Assembly: GCF_013868155.1 (NCBI RefSeq)
Contig: NZ_JACEOG010000001.1
Location: 1,178,001 to 1,242,000, forward strand
Source of the DNA: Aeromicrobium phoceense
Lineage (GTDB): Bacteria > Actinomycetota > Actinomycetes > Propionibacteriales > Nocardioidaceae
Direction: 5' to 3'
DNA: 64,000 nucleotides
The notes under the pieces: model-generated
The model's input: only the letters and a program-made list of their open reading frames with translations
Databases searched by the model: none
What the model was told of the DNA's origin: nothing
Shown: piece by piece, positions 1-11,100 of the stretch
How the letters are laid out: each line of letters begins with the position of its first letter
Numbering within the stretch: position 1 is the first letter of the stretch
Made by a program: the position numbers and the translations under genes

Positions 1-84
1 GTCCTGGAGGGCGTCAACAAGGACGCTGCCGAGAAGGCCAAGGAGGCCCTCGAGGCCGCCGGCGCCACGATCACCCTCAAGTGA
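1..84 (+). CDS. rplL: 50S ribosomal protein L7/L12 (bL12), C-terminal end only
   Basis: This is the last 27 codons and TGA stop of a gene that begins before the window. The residues contain DAAEKAKEALEAAGATITLK, which matches the end of the bL12 C-terminal domain. That domain recruits translation factors to the ribosomal stalk. The position just upstream of rpoB, followed by a hairpin terminator, is the usual rplJ-rplL-rpoB arrangement. The identification rests on a short fragment plus context, but both agree. Confidence 0.9.
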   Translation, partial: VLEGVNKDAAEKAKEALEAAGATITLK

Positions 85-108
85 TCCACGGCTGACTGCT
101 CGCGCGAG

Positions 109-140
109 AGCGCTCGTTCCCCTCGGGGGACGGGCGCTTT
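109..140 (+). terminator. Hairpin terminator/attenuator after rplL
   Basis: A 14-bp stem with G-U pairs (109-122 with 125-138) closes a very short loop and is followed by TTT. It lies 25 bases after the rplL stop and before the rpoB promoter region. It could attenuate read-through from rplJL into rpoBC, as is usual at this junction. Confidence 0.7.
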
Positions 141-229
141 CGCCGTTTCCGGGGGAGTCTGAATTCGCCGGGAGCAAAGGGGAAACGAACGATCGTTCCC
201 GATCATCGCGACGATGTCAAGACCCGGGG

Positions 230-258
230 TTGATTTCGGTGTGTCGTCGCGATAGCAT
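230..258 (+). promoter_or_regulatory. Probable rpoB promoter
   Basis: TTGATT at 230-235 and TAGCAT at 253-258 are separated by 17 bases, a good housekeeping-sigma match. This is the best promoter candidate in the 365-base gap between rplL (stop 84) and the rpoB start (450). The rest of that gap holds the rplL terminator and a leader of about 185 bases in which I see no gene. Confidence 0.5.
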
Positions 259-449
259 GAAGGTTCGCGCCTACTTTGTCATGCCCTTGAACGGTCCTGC
301 CCGCTGTGTGCAGGACTTGACGGGGTCCCCGAAGCATGCGCGCGCACGGCACCTGTCGTGCGGGTTGGGCGGCGTGAGCCGCGCAACACAACTGAAGAGT
401 ACAGAACCGCCACGTTCATCGCATGCGAGTTCCTTCGGAAGGACTTCTC

Positions 450-3400
450 TTGGCCGCCTCGCGTACCGCCGCACCCACGAACACCACCTCGCGCATCTCG
501 TTCGCGAAGATCGCAGAACCGCTCGAGGTTCCTGAACTTCTCTCCCTGCAGACCGACAGCTTCGACTGGCTGATCGGCAGCGACGCCTGGCGCGAGCGCG
601 TCGAGGCCGATCTGGCCGCCGGACGCAACGACGTCTCGGCCAAGTCCGGCCTGGAGGAGATCTTCGAGGAGATCAGCCCCATCGAGGACTTCTCCGAGAC
701 GATGAGCCTGTCCTTCCGCGACCACCGGTTCGAGCCGGCGAAGTACTCGGTCGAGGACTGCAAGGACCGCGACGTCACCTACGCCGCCCCGCTGTTCGTC
801 ACCGCCGAGTTCATGAACAACGAGACCGGCGAGATCAAGAGCCAGACCGTCTTCATGGGCGAGTTCCCGCTCATGACCGACAAGGGCACCTTCATCATCA
901 ACGGCACCGAGCGTGTCGTCGTCTCCCAGCTCGTCCGCTCGCCGGGCGTGTACTTCGAGCGCACCCCCGACAAGACGTCCGACAAGGACATCTTCACGGC
1001 GCGCGTCATCCCGTCGCGCGGTGCGTGGCTGGAGTTCGAGATCGACAAGCGCGACATCGTCGGCGTCCGTCTCGACCGCAAGCGCAAGCAGTCCGTCACC
1101 ATGCTGCTCAAGGCGCTGGGCTTCACCGAGGACGCGATCCTCGAGCAGTTCGGCCAGTACGAGTCCATCCGCATCACGATGGAGAAGGACTCGGTCCGCA
1201 GCGAGATCGTGCGCGAGGAGCTCGAGAAGAAGGCTCGCGACGCCGCCGTCACCACCGAGACGGTCGACGCCGAGGTCACGCGTCGCTCGCTCATCGACAT
1301 CTACCGCAAGCTGCGTCCGGGCGAGCCGCCGTCGGTCGAGGCCGCGCAGACCCTGCTCGAGAACTACTACTTCAACCCGAAGCGGTACGACACGGCCAAG
1401 GTCGGTCGCCACAAGATCAACAAGAAGCTCGGCACCGACGCCGCGTTCGACCAGCAGACGCTGACGCTCGACGACGTCGTGGCCACGATCCGCTACGTCG
1501 TGGCACTGCACGACGGCGCCACCGAGCTCGAGACCCCGGCCGGCACCGTCCCGGTCGAGGCCGACGACATCGACCACTTCGGCAACCGTCGTATGCGCAC
1601 GGTCGGCGAGCTGATCCAGAACCAGCTCCGTACCGGCCTGGCCCGCATGGAGCGTGTCGTGCGCGAGCGGATGACGACCCAGGACGTCGAGGCCATCACG
1701 CCGCAGACCCTGATCAACATCCGTCCGATCACGGCCGCGCTGAAGGAGTTCTTCGGCACCAGCCAGCTGTCGCAGTTCATGGACCAGAACAACCCGCTCG
1801 CGGGCCTGACGCACAAGCGTCGTCTGTCGGCCCTCGGCCCGGGTGGTCTGTCGCGTGAGCGCGCCGGCTACGAGGTCCGCGACGTCCACCCGTCGCACTA
1901 CGGCCGCATGTGCCCGATCGAGACCCCGGAAGGTCCGAACATCGGCCTGATCGGCTCGCTCGCGTCGTTCGGACGGATCAACCCGTTCGGCTTCGTCGAG
2001 ACGCCGTACCGCCGCGTCATCGACGGCAAGGTCAGCACGCAGATCGACTACCTCACCGCCACGGATGAGGACCGCTACATCGTCGCCCAGGCGAACTCGA
2101 TCCTCAACGAGGACGGCTCGTTCGCCGAGGACGCCGTGCTGGTGCGCCAGCGTGGCGGCGAGGCCGAGCTCCGCCCGGCCGAAGAGGTCGACTACATGGA
2201 CGTCTCGCCGCGCCAGATGGTGTCGGTCGCGACCGCCCTGATCCCGTTCCTCGAGCACGACGATGCGAACCGCGCGCTCATGGGCGCCAACATGCAGCGT
2301 CAGGCCGTCCCGCTGATCCGCAACGACGCCCCGCTCGTCGGCACCGGCATGGAGTTCCGTGCCGCCGTCGACGCCGGTGACGTCACCGTCGCCAAGAAGC
2401 CCGGCGTCGTCAAGGAGGTCTCGGCGGACTCCGTCGAGATCATGGAGGACGAGGGCACGTACACCACGTACCGCTTGGCGAAGTTCCGTCGCTCGAACCA
2501 GGGCACCTGCACGAACCAGCGCCCGCTGGTCCGTGAGGGTCAGCGGGTCGAGGTCGGCACGCCGCTGGCCGACGGTCCCTGCACCGACGAGGGCGAGATG
2601 GCGCTGGGCACCAACCTGCTCGTCGCCTTCATGCCCTGGCAGGGCCACAACTACGAGGACGCGATCATCCTGTCCCAGCGCGTCGTCCAGGACGACCTGC
2701 TGACCTCGATCCACATCGAGGAGCACGAGGTCGACGCCCGCGACACGAAGCTGGGCCCGGAGGAGATCACGCGCGACGTCCCGAACGTCAGCGAGGAGAC
2801 CCTCGCCAACCTCGACGAGCGCGGCATCATCCGCATCGGCGCCGAGGTCGGCAACGGCGACATCCTCGTCGGCAAGGTCACGCCCAAGGGCGAGACCGAG
2901 CTGACCCCCGAGGAGCGCCTGCTGCGCGCGATCTTCGGCGAGAAGGCGCGCGAGGTGCGCGACACCTCGCTCAAGGTCCCGCACGGCGAGTCCGGCACCG
3001 TCATCGGCGTGCGCGTCTTCGACGCGTCCGAGGGTGACGAGCTCAGCCCCGGCGTGAACCAGCTGGTGCGTGTCTACGTGGCCCAGAAGCGCAAGATCAG
3101 CCACGGTGACAAGCTCGCCGGCCGTCACGGCAACAAGGGCGTCATCGCGAAGATCCTGCCCGTCGAGGACATGCCGTTCCTCGAGGACGGCACCGCGGTC
3201 GACATCGTGCTCAACCCGCTGGGCGTGCCCGGTCGAATGAACGTCGGTCAGGTCCTGGAGAACCACCTCGGGTGGATCGCCAAGGCCGGCTGGGAAGTTC
3301 CGGCCGAGAACAAGGAGGAGTGGGCCGAGCGCCTGCGCAAGATCGGTGCCGACACGGCCCCCGCGAACACGAACATCGCCACCCCGGTGTTCGACGGTGC

Positions 3401-3992
3401 GCGCGAGGACGAGATCTCCGGTCTGCTCTCCAACACGCGTCCGAACCGCGACGGCGACCGCATGGTCGGCCCGGACGGCAAGGCGCGTCTGTTCGACGGT
3501 CGCACCGGCGAGCGGTTCCCCGATCCCATCAGCGTCGGCTACATGTACATGCTGAAGCTGCACCACCTGGTCGACGACAAGATCCACGCGCGCTCGACCG
3601 GCCCGTACTCGATGATCACCCAGCAGCCGCTCGGCGGTAAGGCCCAGTTCGGTGGCCAGCGCTTCGGTGAGATGGAGGTCTGGGCCCTCGAGGCCTACGG
3701 CGCCGCGTACGCGCTGCAGGAGCTGCTGACGATCAAGTCCGACGACATCGTCGGTCGCGTCAAGGTGTACGAAGCCATCGTGAAGGGCGAGAACGTCCCC
3801 GAACCGGGTATCCCCGAGTCGTTCAAGGTTCTCGTCAAGGAGATGCAGTCCCTGTGTCTCAACGTCGAAGTGCTCTCCGCCGACGGCTCCGCCGTCGAGA
3901 TGAAGGACTCCGAGGAGGAGTTCTTCCGCGCTGCCGAAGAGCTCGGTATCGACCTGTCCCGCCGCGAGCCGTCGTCCGTCGACGAGCTCTGA
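450..3992 (+). CDS. rpoB: DNA-directed RNA polymerase subunit beta
   Basis: This is the catalytic beta subunit of RNA polymerase, about 1180 residues and full length for actinobacteria. I chose TTG at 450 because it gives the family-typical N-terminus (M)AASRTAAPT...ISFAKI and has GGAAGGA six bases upstream. An in-frame ATG at 423 would add nine atypical residues. The rifampicin pocket is wild type: [14 protein letters not shown] begins at residue 435, and D445, H455 and S460 correspond to E. coli D516, H526 and S531. The conserved [17 protein letters not shown] and [16 protein letters not shown] segments are present. rpoC follows 59 bases later and is surely cotranscribed. Confidence 0.98.
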   Translation: MAASRTAAPTNTTSRISFAKIAEPLEVPELLSLQTDSFDWLIGSDAWRERVEADLAAGRNDVSAKSGLEEIFEEISPIEDFSETMSLSFRDHRFEPAKYSVEDCKDRDVTYAAPLFVTAEFMNNETGEIKSQTVFMGEFPLMTDKGTFIINGTERVVVSQLVRSPGVYFERTPDKTSDKDIFTARVIPSRGAWLEFEIDKRDIVGVRLDRKRKQSVTMLLKALGFTEDAILEQFGQYESIRITMEKDSVRSEIVREELEKKARDAAVTTETVDAEVTRRSLIDIYRKLRPGEPPSVEAAQTLLENYYFNPKRYDTAKVGRHKINKKLGTDAAFDQQTLTLDDVVATIRYVVALHDGATELETPAGTVPVEADDIDHFGNRRMRTVGELIQNQLRTGLARMERVVRERMTTQDVEAITPQTLINIRPITAALKEFFGTSQLSQFMDQNNPLAGLTHKRRLSALGPGGLSRERAGYEVRDVHPSHYGRMCPIETPEGPNIGLIGSLASFGRINPFGFVETPYRRVIDGKVSTQIDYLTATDEDRYIVAQANSILNEDGSFAEDAVLVRQRGGEAELRPAEEVDYMDVSPRQMVSVATALIPFLEHDDANRALMGANMQRQAVPLIRNDAPLVGTGMEFRAAVDAGDVTVAKKPGVVKEVSADSVEIMEDEGTYTTYRLAKFRRSNQGTCTNQRPLVREGQRVEVGTPLADGPCTDEGEMALGTNLLVAFMPWQGHNYEDAIILSQRVVQDDLLTSIHIEEHEVDARDTKLGPEEITRDVPNVSEETLANLDERGIIRIGAEVGNGDILVGKVTPKGETELTPEERLLRAIFGEKAREVRDTSLKVPHGESGTVIGVRVFDASEGDELSPGVNQLVRVYVAQKRKISHGDKLAGRHGNKGVIAKILPVEDMPFLEDGTAVDIVLNPLGVPGRMNVGQVLENHLGWIAKAGWEVPAENKEEWAERLRKIGADTAPANTNIATPVFDGAREDEISGLLSNTRPNRDGDRMVGPDGKARLFDGRTGERFPDPISVGYMYMLKLHHLVDDKIHARSTGPYSMITQQPLGGKAQFGGQRFGEMEVWALEAYGAAYALQELLTIKSDDIVGRVKVYEAIVKGENVPEPGIPESFKVLVKEMQSLCLNVEVLSADGSAVEMKDSEEEFFRAAEELGIDLSRREPSSVDEL

Positions 3993-4051
3993 GCACCACC
4001 GATACCGACCACTTCGACTCTGCTCCATCTTTGAAAGGGAAAGAAGACACC

Positions 4052-7876
<3,825 letters not shown>

Positions 7877-7890
7877 GTCACTGAGTCACG

Positions 7891-7925
7891 CGAAGGGGCC
7901 CTGCCGATCCGGCAGGGCCCCTTCG
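7891..7925. terminator. Strong bidirectional terminator between rpoC and the convergent acyltransferase gene
   Basis: A perfect 16-bp G+C-rich stem (7891-7906 with 7910-7925) encloses a three-base loop. It sits between the rpoC stop (7876) and the convergent acyltransferase stop (7949), so it can serve both transcripts. It lacks a long U-tract, which is normal for actinobacteria. Confidence 0.85.
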
Positions 7926-7948
7926 TCATGCTCGGGGTGGGCGGTGGG

Positions 7949-9103
7949 TCAGCGGAGGTGGTGTCCCAGCGGGCGGTGGTGCCGCGACGGGTAGGCCGGC
8001 TCGAGGCCGCGGTCCCACACGTCCGGGTGCTCGCCCTGGAAGTGGTCGGTGTCCTCGCTGGGGTCGCGGAACATCCAGGTCAGTCGCGGCTCGAAGACCG
8101 GCCGGAACACCGTGGCCACCGGCTTGGTCATCAGCAGGTTCGCCACGATGAGCGCCGTGACGATGCAGCCGAGCACGGCGGTCGCGCCGTAGGGCTCGAT
8201 CCGGGCCCACAGGTCGTAGTGGCGATCGAGCCACAGGATGACGAAGCCGTGCAGCAGGTAGCAGTAGAAGGTGCGGCCGCCGAGCGTCGTGGTCCACGAG
8301 CGACCCCGCGGGATGAGCGACAGCGCCGCGAGGGTCAGCACCAGCGCGATGACCATCAGCAGCGCGCGGATCGCGACGCCCTCGAGCGGCGCCGCGTCGA
8401 GCTCGTCGTAGCGCGCCTTCCACAGCAGCCAGGTCGTGGTGGGCCAGCGGTCGGCCCACGACTGGGCGAAGAGCTGGCAGGCGACGAACGCACCGACCAG
8501 CAGCGCCACCGAGACGATGCGGATCCGGGTGCGCCCGAGTCGCAGGAACATGTCGCGGTCGAAGTGCAGGCCGATCACGTAGAACGGCAGCAGTCCCAGC
8601 ACCTTCGGCAGAGCGAGGACGTTGGGGATCTCGATCAGGCCGGCCAGCAGGGAGATCAGGACAGCGGTCGTGATCGGGTACTTCAGCGCCCGCCAGATGG
8701 GCGTGGTGAGCCGCCAGATGAACAGGGCCGCGAGGAACCAGCCGAGCCACTGCGGCGACAGGATCATCAGGTATTCGGGCTCGCCGTCGTAGTGGCGGGT
8801 GATCAGCTGCAGTCCGGTCTCGACGATCAGGTACGGCACGATCAGGGTGGAGACGATCCGGCGGATCTGGCGGAAGTCGCCGACGTAGTGCCGGGCGGTG
8901 TAGCCCGAGATCAGCACGAAGAACGGCATGTGGAACGAGTAGATCCACGTGTAGACGCCCCGCGCGGAGTCCATCACCACCAGCTCGGTGAGCGAGTGCC
9001 CGATCACGACCAGGAGCATGACCCAGTACCGCGCGTTGTCGAGGTACGCGACACGTTCCTTCGGCGCTGAGGTGCTGACCGGCAGCGGATCGAGGCGGCT
9101 CAT
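7949..9103 (-). CDS. Acyltransferase 3 family membrane protein (fucose 4-O-acetylase-like)
   Basis: This is a 384-residue polytopic membrane protein of the acyltransferase-3 (OafA/NodX/WecH) superfamily. The N-terminus has the family pattern YLDNARYW followed by VVIGHS, where H36 is the expected catalytic histidine. About ten hydrophobic segments follow (for example the run near LGWFLAALFIW and the segment after TFYCYLLHGFVIL). These proteins move acetyl or other acyl groups onto cell-surface carbohydrates or secondary metabolites; the acceptor cannot be told here. The ATG at 9103 has a -10-like TAGAGT only seven bases upstream and no clear ribosome site, so a leaderless mRNA is likely. It ends facing rpoC. 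Confidence 0.85.
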   Translation of the reverse strand: MSRLDPLPVSTSAPKERVAYLDNARYWVMLLVVIGHSLTELVVMDSARGVYTWIYSFHMPFFVLISGYTARHYVGDFRQIRRIVSTLIVPYLIVETGLQLITRHYDGEPEYLMILSPQWLGWFLAALFIWRLTTPIWRALKYPITTAVLISLLAGLIEIPNVLALPKVLGLLPFYVIGLHFDRDMFLRLGRTRIRIVSVALLVGAFVACQLFAQSWADRWPTTTWLLWKARYDELDAAPLEGVAIRALLMVIALVLTLAALSLIPRGRSWTTTLGGRTFYCYLLHGFVILWLDRHYDLWARIEPYGATAVLGCIVTALIVANLLMTKPVATVFRPVFEPRLTWMFRDPSEDTDHFQGEHPDVWDRGLEPAYPSRHHRPLGHHLR

Positions 9104-9110
9104 CGCCTCG

Positions 9111-9116
9111 ACTCTA
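9111..9116 (-). promoter_or_regulatory. -10 element of a likely leaderless promoter (acyltransferase gene)
   Basis: TAGAGT on the minus strand ends seven bases before the ATG at 9103. This spacing puts the transcription start at or next to the start codon. No convincing -35 is visible. Confidence 0.4.
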
Positions 9117-9159
9117 GTAGTTCCCGGCCACGCCGCAGCCCGTGCGATTCCGCGTGGGA

Positions 9160-10269
9160 TCAGGCCGGAGGCGTCAGGAAGAGCGAGAGGTAGTTGCCCC
9201 GCGCGGAGAGCGTGTGCACCGTGCGCACGCCGGTGCCGTCGGCCCTCGTGCCCCACGTCGTGATGATGACCTCGTTGAGGTCGGCCACGACGTCGCGCTC
9301 GAGGGCGCCCTCGACGCGCTCGCTGGTGAAGGTCTCGGCGACCTCCGTGGCGATGGAGGCGCGCAGCGTGGTCATCGTGGCGAACGGCGGACGCTGTCCC
9401 GACAGCAGGACGGTGGCGCTCGACGGCGGCAGGTAGCCGTCGATGACGGGCTCGGTGGCCGGGGCGTCCTCGTCCATCTTGGGCCAGATCCAGTCGGTCT
9501 TCTCGGTGGTGTCCTCGACCTCGACGGGGTCCTCGAGCTCCTCGGGAGTGCGATCCTCCTGGCCGGTGCGGGGATCGCCGACGTAGGAGAGGTCGAGGCG
9601 CATCACGGGCCGCTCGAGCGAGGCGAAGTTGCCGGTGCGGGTGGAGACGCGTCCGGGATCCACGGTCAGGTGCACGCGCAGGTCGCGCCCGCCCGGGCTC
9701 GTGCCGGTGATGTCGAGGTCGCAGCCCGTGACGCGGCGGTCCTTCGCCTGGCAGTACGCGGACAGGTCGTCGGTGACGATGTCGGACTCGGGCAGCAGGA
9801 CGTCGAGCTCGGCGAGCATCCGGCGCACGACGAGCGTCGGGTTGCCGTCGACGCGCATCAGCGAGACGAACGTGTCGGGCTTCGGCGGATCGTCGAGGTC
9901 CTCGAAGAGGTCGCCCTCGGGGCGGGTGTCCACGGTGGGCGTCGGTGTGGGGGTGGGCGTGGTGTCGGTGCCCTCCTCCTCGGCCTCCTCCGCGTCCTCC
10001 AGCGCCTGCTCCGCGCGCACCGCGTCGAGCTCGGGCTTGAAGGCGTCGATCAGGCGCTCGTTGCGGTAGCGAACCAGGGGACCGAGCTGGGTGGCGCCGG
10101 CGGGAACGCTCAGCCCGTAGGCGATCGGGCTCGCCGGACCGGACTCGTGCGAGTCGATCTCGGGCGGCACGGTGGTGCGGTCGGCGCTCGGCACACCCCC
10201 GTCGGACGTGCAGCCGGTCAACGTCAGGAGCGCCGTCGTCGCGGCGATGGCAGCAGTCAGACGGCGCAT
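9160..10269 (-). CDS. Secreted lipoprotein of unknown function
   Basis: A 369-residue protein with a lipoprotein signal peptide: a hydrophobic stretch, then LLTLTGC with lipidated C20. A Thr-Pro linker (TPTPTPTPT) follows an acidic region near residue 100. I recognise no catalytic domain in the remainder. The ATG at 10269 is preceded by AAGGGA at good spacing, which fixes the start. It is divergent from the GntR gene and lies 56 bases upstream of the acyltransferase gene on the same strand. They could be cotranscribed, although the acyltransferase also seems to have its own promoter. A cell-envelope role is inferred only from lipidation. Confidence 0.8.
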   Translation of the reverse strand: MRRLTAAIAATTALLTLTGCTSDGGVPSADRTTVPPEIDSHESGPASPIAYGLSVPAGATQLGPLVRYRNERLIDAFKPELDAVRAEQALEDAEEAEEEGTDTTPTPTPTPTVDTRPEGDLFEDLDDPPKPDTFVSLMRVDGNPTLVVRRMLAELDVLLPESDIVTDDLSAYCQAKDRRVTGCDLDITGTSPGGRDLRVHLTVDPGRVSTRTGNFASLERPVMRLDLSYVGDPRTGQEDRTPEELEDPVEVEDTTEKTDWIWPKMDEDAPATEPVIDGYLPPSSATVLLSGQRPPFATMTTLRASIATEVAETFTSERVEGALERDVVADLNEVIITTWGTRADGTGVRTVHTLSARGNYLSLFLTPPA

Positions 10270-10275
10270 CGAATC

Positions 10276-10312
10276 CCTTGGTAGATGTGGACCACCCAAG
10301 GTTACAAGGTGG
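10276..10312. promoter_or_regulatory. Inverted repeats in the lipoprotein/GntR divergent region
   Basis: Two overlapping dyads lie between the divergent genes: CCTTGG-N14-CCAAGG (10276-10301) and CCACC-N11-GGTGG (10292-10312). GntR/FadR-type regulators often bind such dyads next to their own gene, so this may be an autoregulatory operator. The assignment is by position only. Confidence 0.3.
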
Positions 10313-10350
10313 CGCCGTATGGTTCTGTCCATGATCGTCCCGAGGCGACC

Positions 10351-11100
10351 GTGACCGCACGGACGACCGCCACCGACCGGGTCTTCGCGTTGCTGCGCGA
10401 GCAGATCGTCGGCGGCGAGCTCGCGGCGGGATCGCAGCACTCCATCTACCGGCTGTCCGAGCAGCTCGACGTCTCCCGGACCCCGGTCCGCGAGGCCGTG
10501 CTGCGGCTGGCCGACCTGGGTCTGGTCGAGATCGAGCGCAACCGGGGGGTGCGCATCCGCGGCGTGACCGTGGCCGACGTCCGCGAGGTCTTCGAGCTGA
10601 GGCTGCTGCTCGAGGTGCCGGCCGCCGCGGCGGCGGCGCGCCTCGCCGACCGCGCCCTGCTGGACGAGCTGGCCGCCAACGTCGAGGCGACCCGGGCCCA
10701 CGCGGAGGCCGGGCGCCGGACCGACTTCACCCGGGTCGACCGCGACTTCCACTCGCTCGTGGCGTCCGCGGTGCGCAATCCACGGCTGGAGGCGGAGGTC
10801 ACCCGCCTGCGCGACTCGATCCAGGCGCGGGGCGTCTCCACCTTCGGGCGCTCGCGCCCGCTGGGCGAGGTGGCCGCCGAGCACGCTCCCGTGGCGGAGG
10901 CGGGCGCGGCCCGCGAGCCCGAGGCCGCCGCCGCACGGATGTCGGCGCACCTCGAGCGCACCGGGACGCTGCTGATGCGCCAGGTGGCGGGACCGGGGGA
11001 GACCGTCGACCCGGGGTGGGCTGAGGACGTCCGCGCCGCGACCGTGGCCGCGGGGAGTAGCATGCTACTGAAGGAATCCGCGGACGAAGGACACCGATGA
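10351..11100 (+). CDS. GntR/FadR-family transcriptional regulator (FCD domain)
   Basis: A 249-residue regulator with an N-terminal winged helix-turn-helix (residues about 8-75, including LSEQLDVSRTPVREAVLRLA) and an all-alpha C-terminal FCD-type effector domain. FadR-subfamily proteins sense small organic acids such as lactate, glycolate or gluconate. I chose GTG at 10351, giving (M)TARTTATDRVFALL; an ATG at 10285 is in frame but adds residues overlapping the divergent promoter region. The stop overlaps the next start (ATGA at 11097-11100), so the two genes are translationally coupled. The regulator probably controls the downstream 2-hydroxyacid dehydrogenase. The effector is unknown. Confidence 0.88.
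   Translation: MTARTTATDRVFALLREQIVGGELAAGSQHSIYRLSEQLDVSRTPVREAVLRLADLGLVEIERNRGVRIRGVTVADVREVFELRLLLEVPAAAAAARLADRALLDELAANVEATRAHAEAGRRTDFTRVDRDFHSLVASAVRNPRLEAEVTRLRDSIQARGVSTFGRSRPLGEVAAEHAPVAEAGAAREPEAAAARMSAHLERTGTLLMRQVAGPGETVDPGWAEDVRAATVAAGSSMLLKESADEGHR

Noticed and set aside
203-391. Small open frames on both strands in the rplL-rpoB gap
   Set aside because: No ribosome sites and no recognisable protein; the region contains the terminator, promoter and leader.
423-449. ATG at 423 as the rpoB start
   Set aside because: It adds nine residues absent from the family. The TTG at 450 has a proper ribosome site and gives the conserved (M)AASR start.
1752-1830. Possible rifampicin-resistance variation in rpoB (with streptomycin positions in rpsL)
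   Set aside because: The key positions (D445, H455 and S460 in RpoB; K43 and K88 in RpsL) are wild type.
279-4028. Very long open frame on the minus strand opposite rpoB; similar long ones lie opposite rpoC (3695-7390) and the FAD/Fe-S dehydrogenase (10446-13961)
   Set aside because: They mirror highly expressed G+C-rich genes, whose third-position bias keeps the antisense frame free of stops. Their translations are low-complexity and resemble no family.
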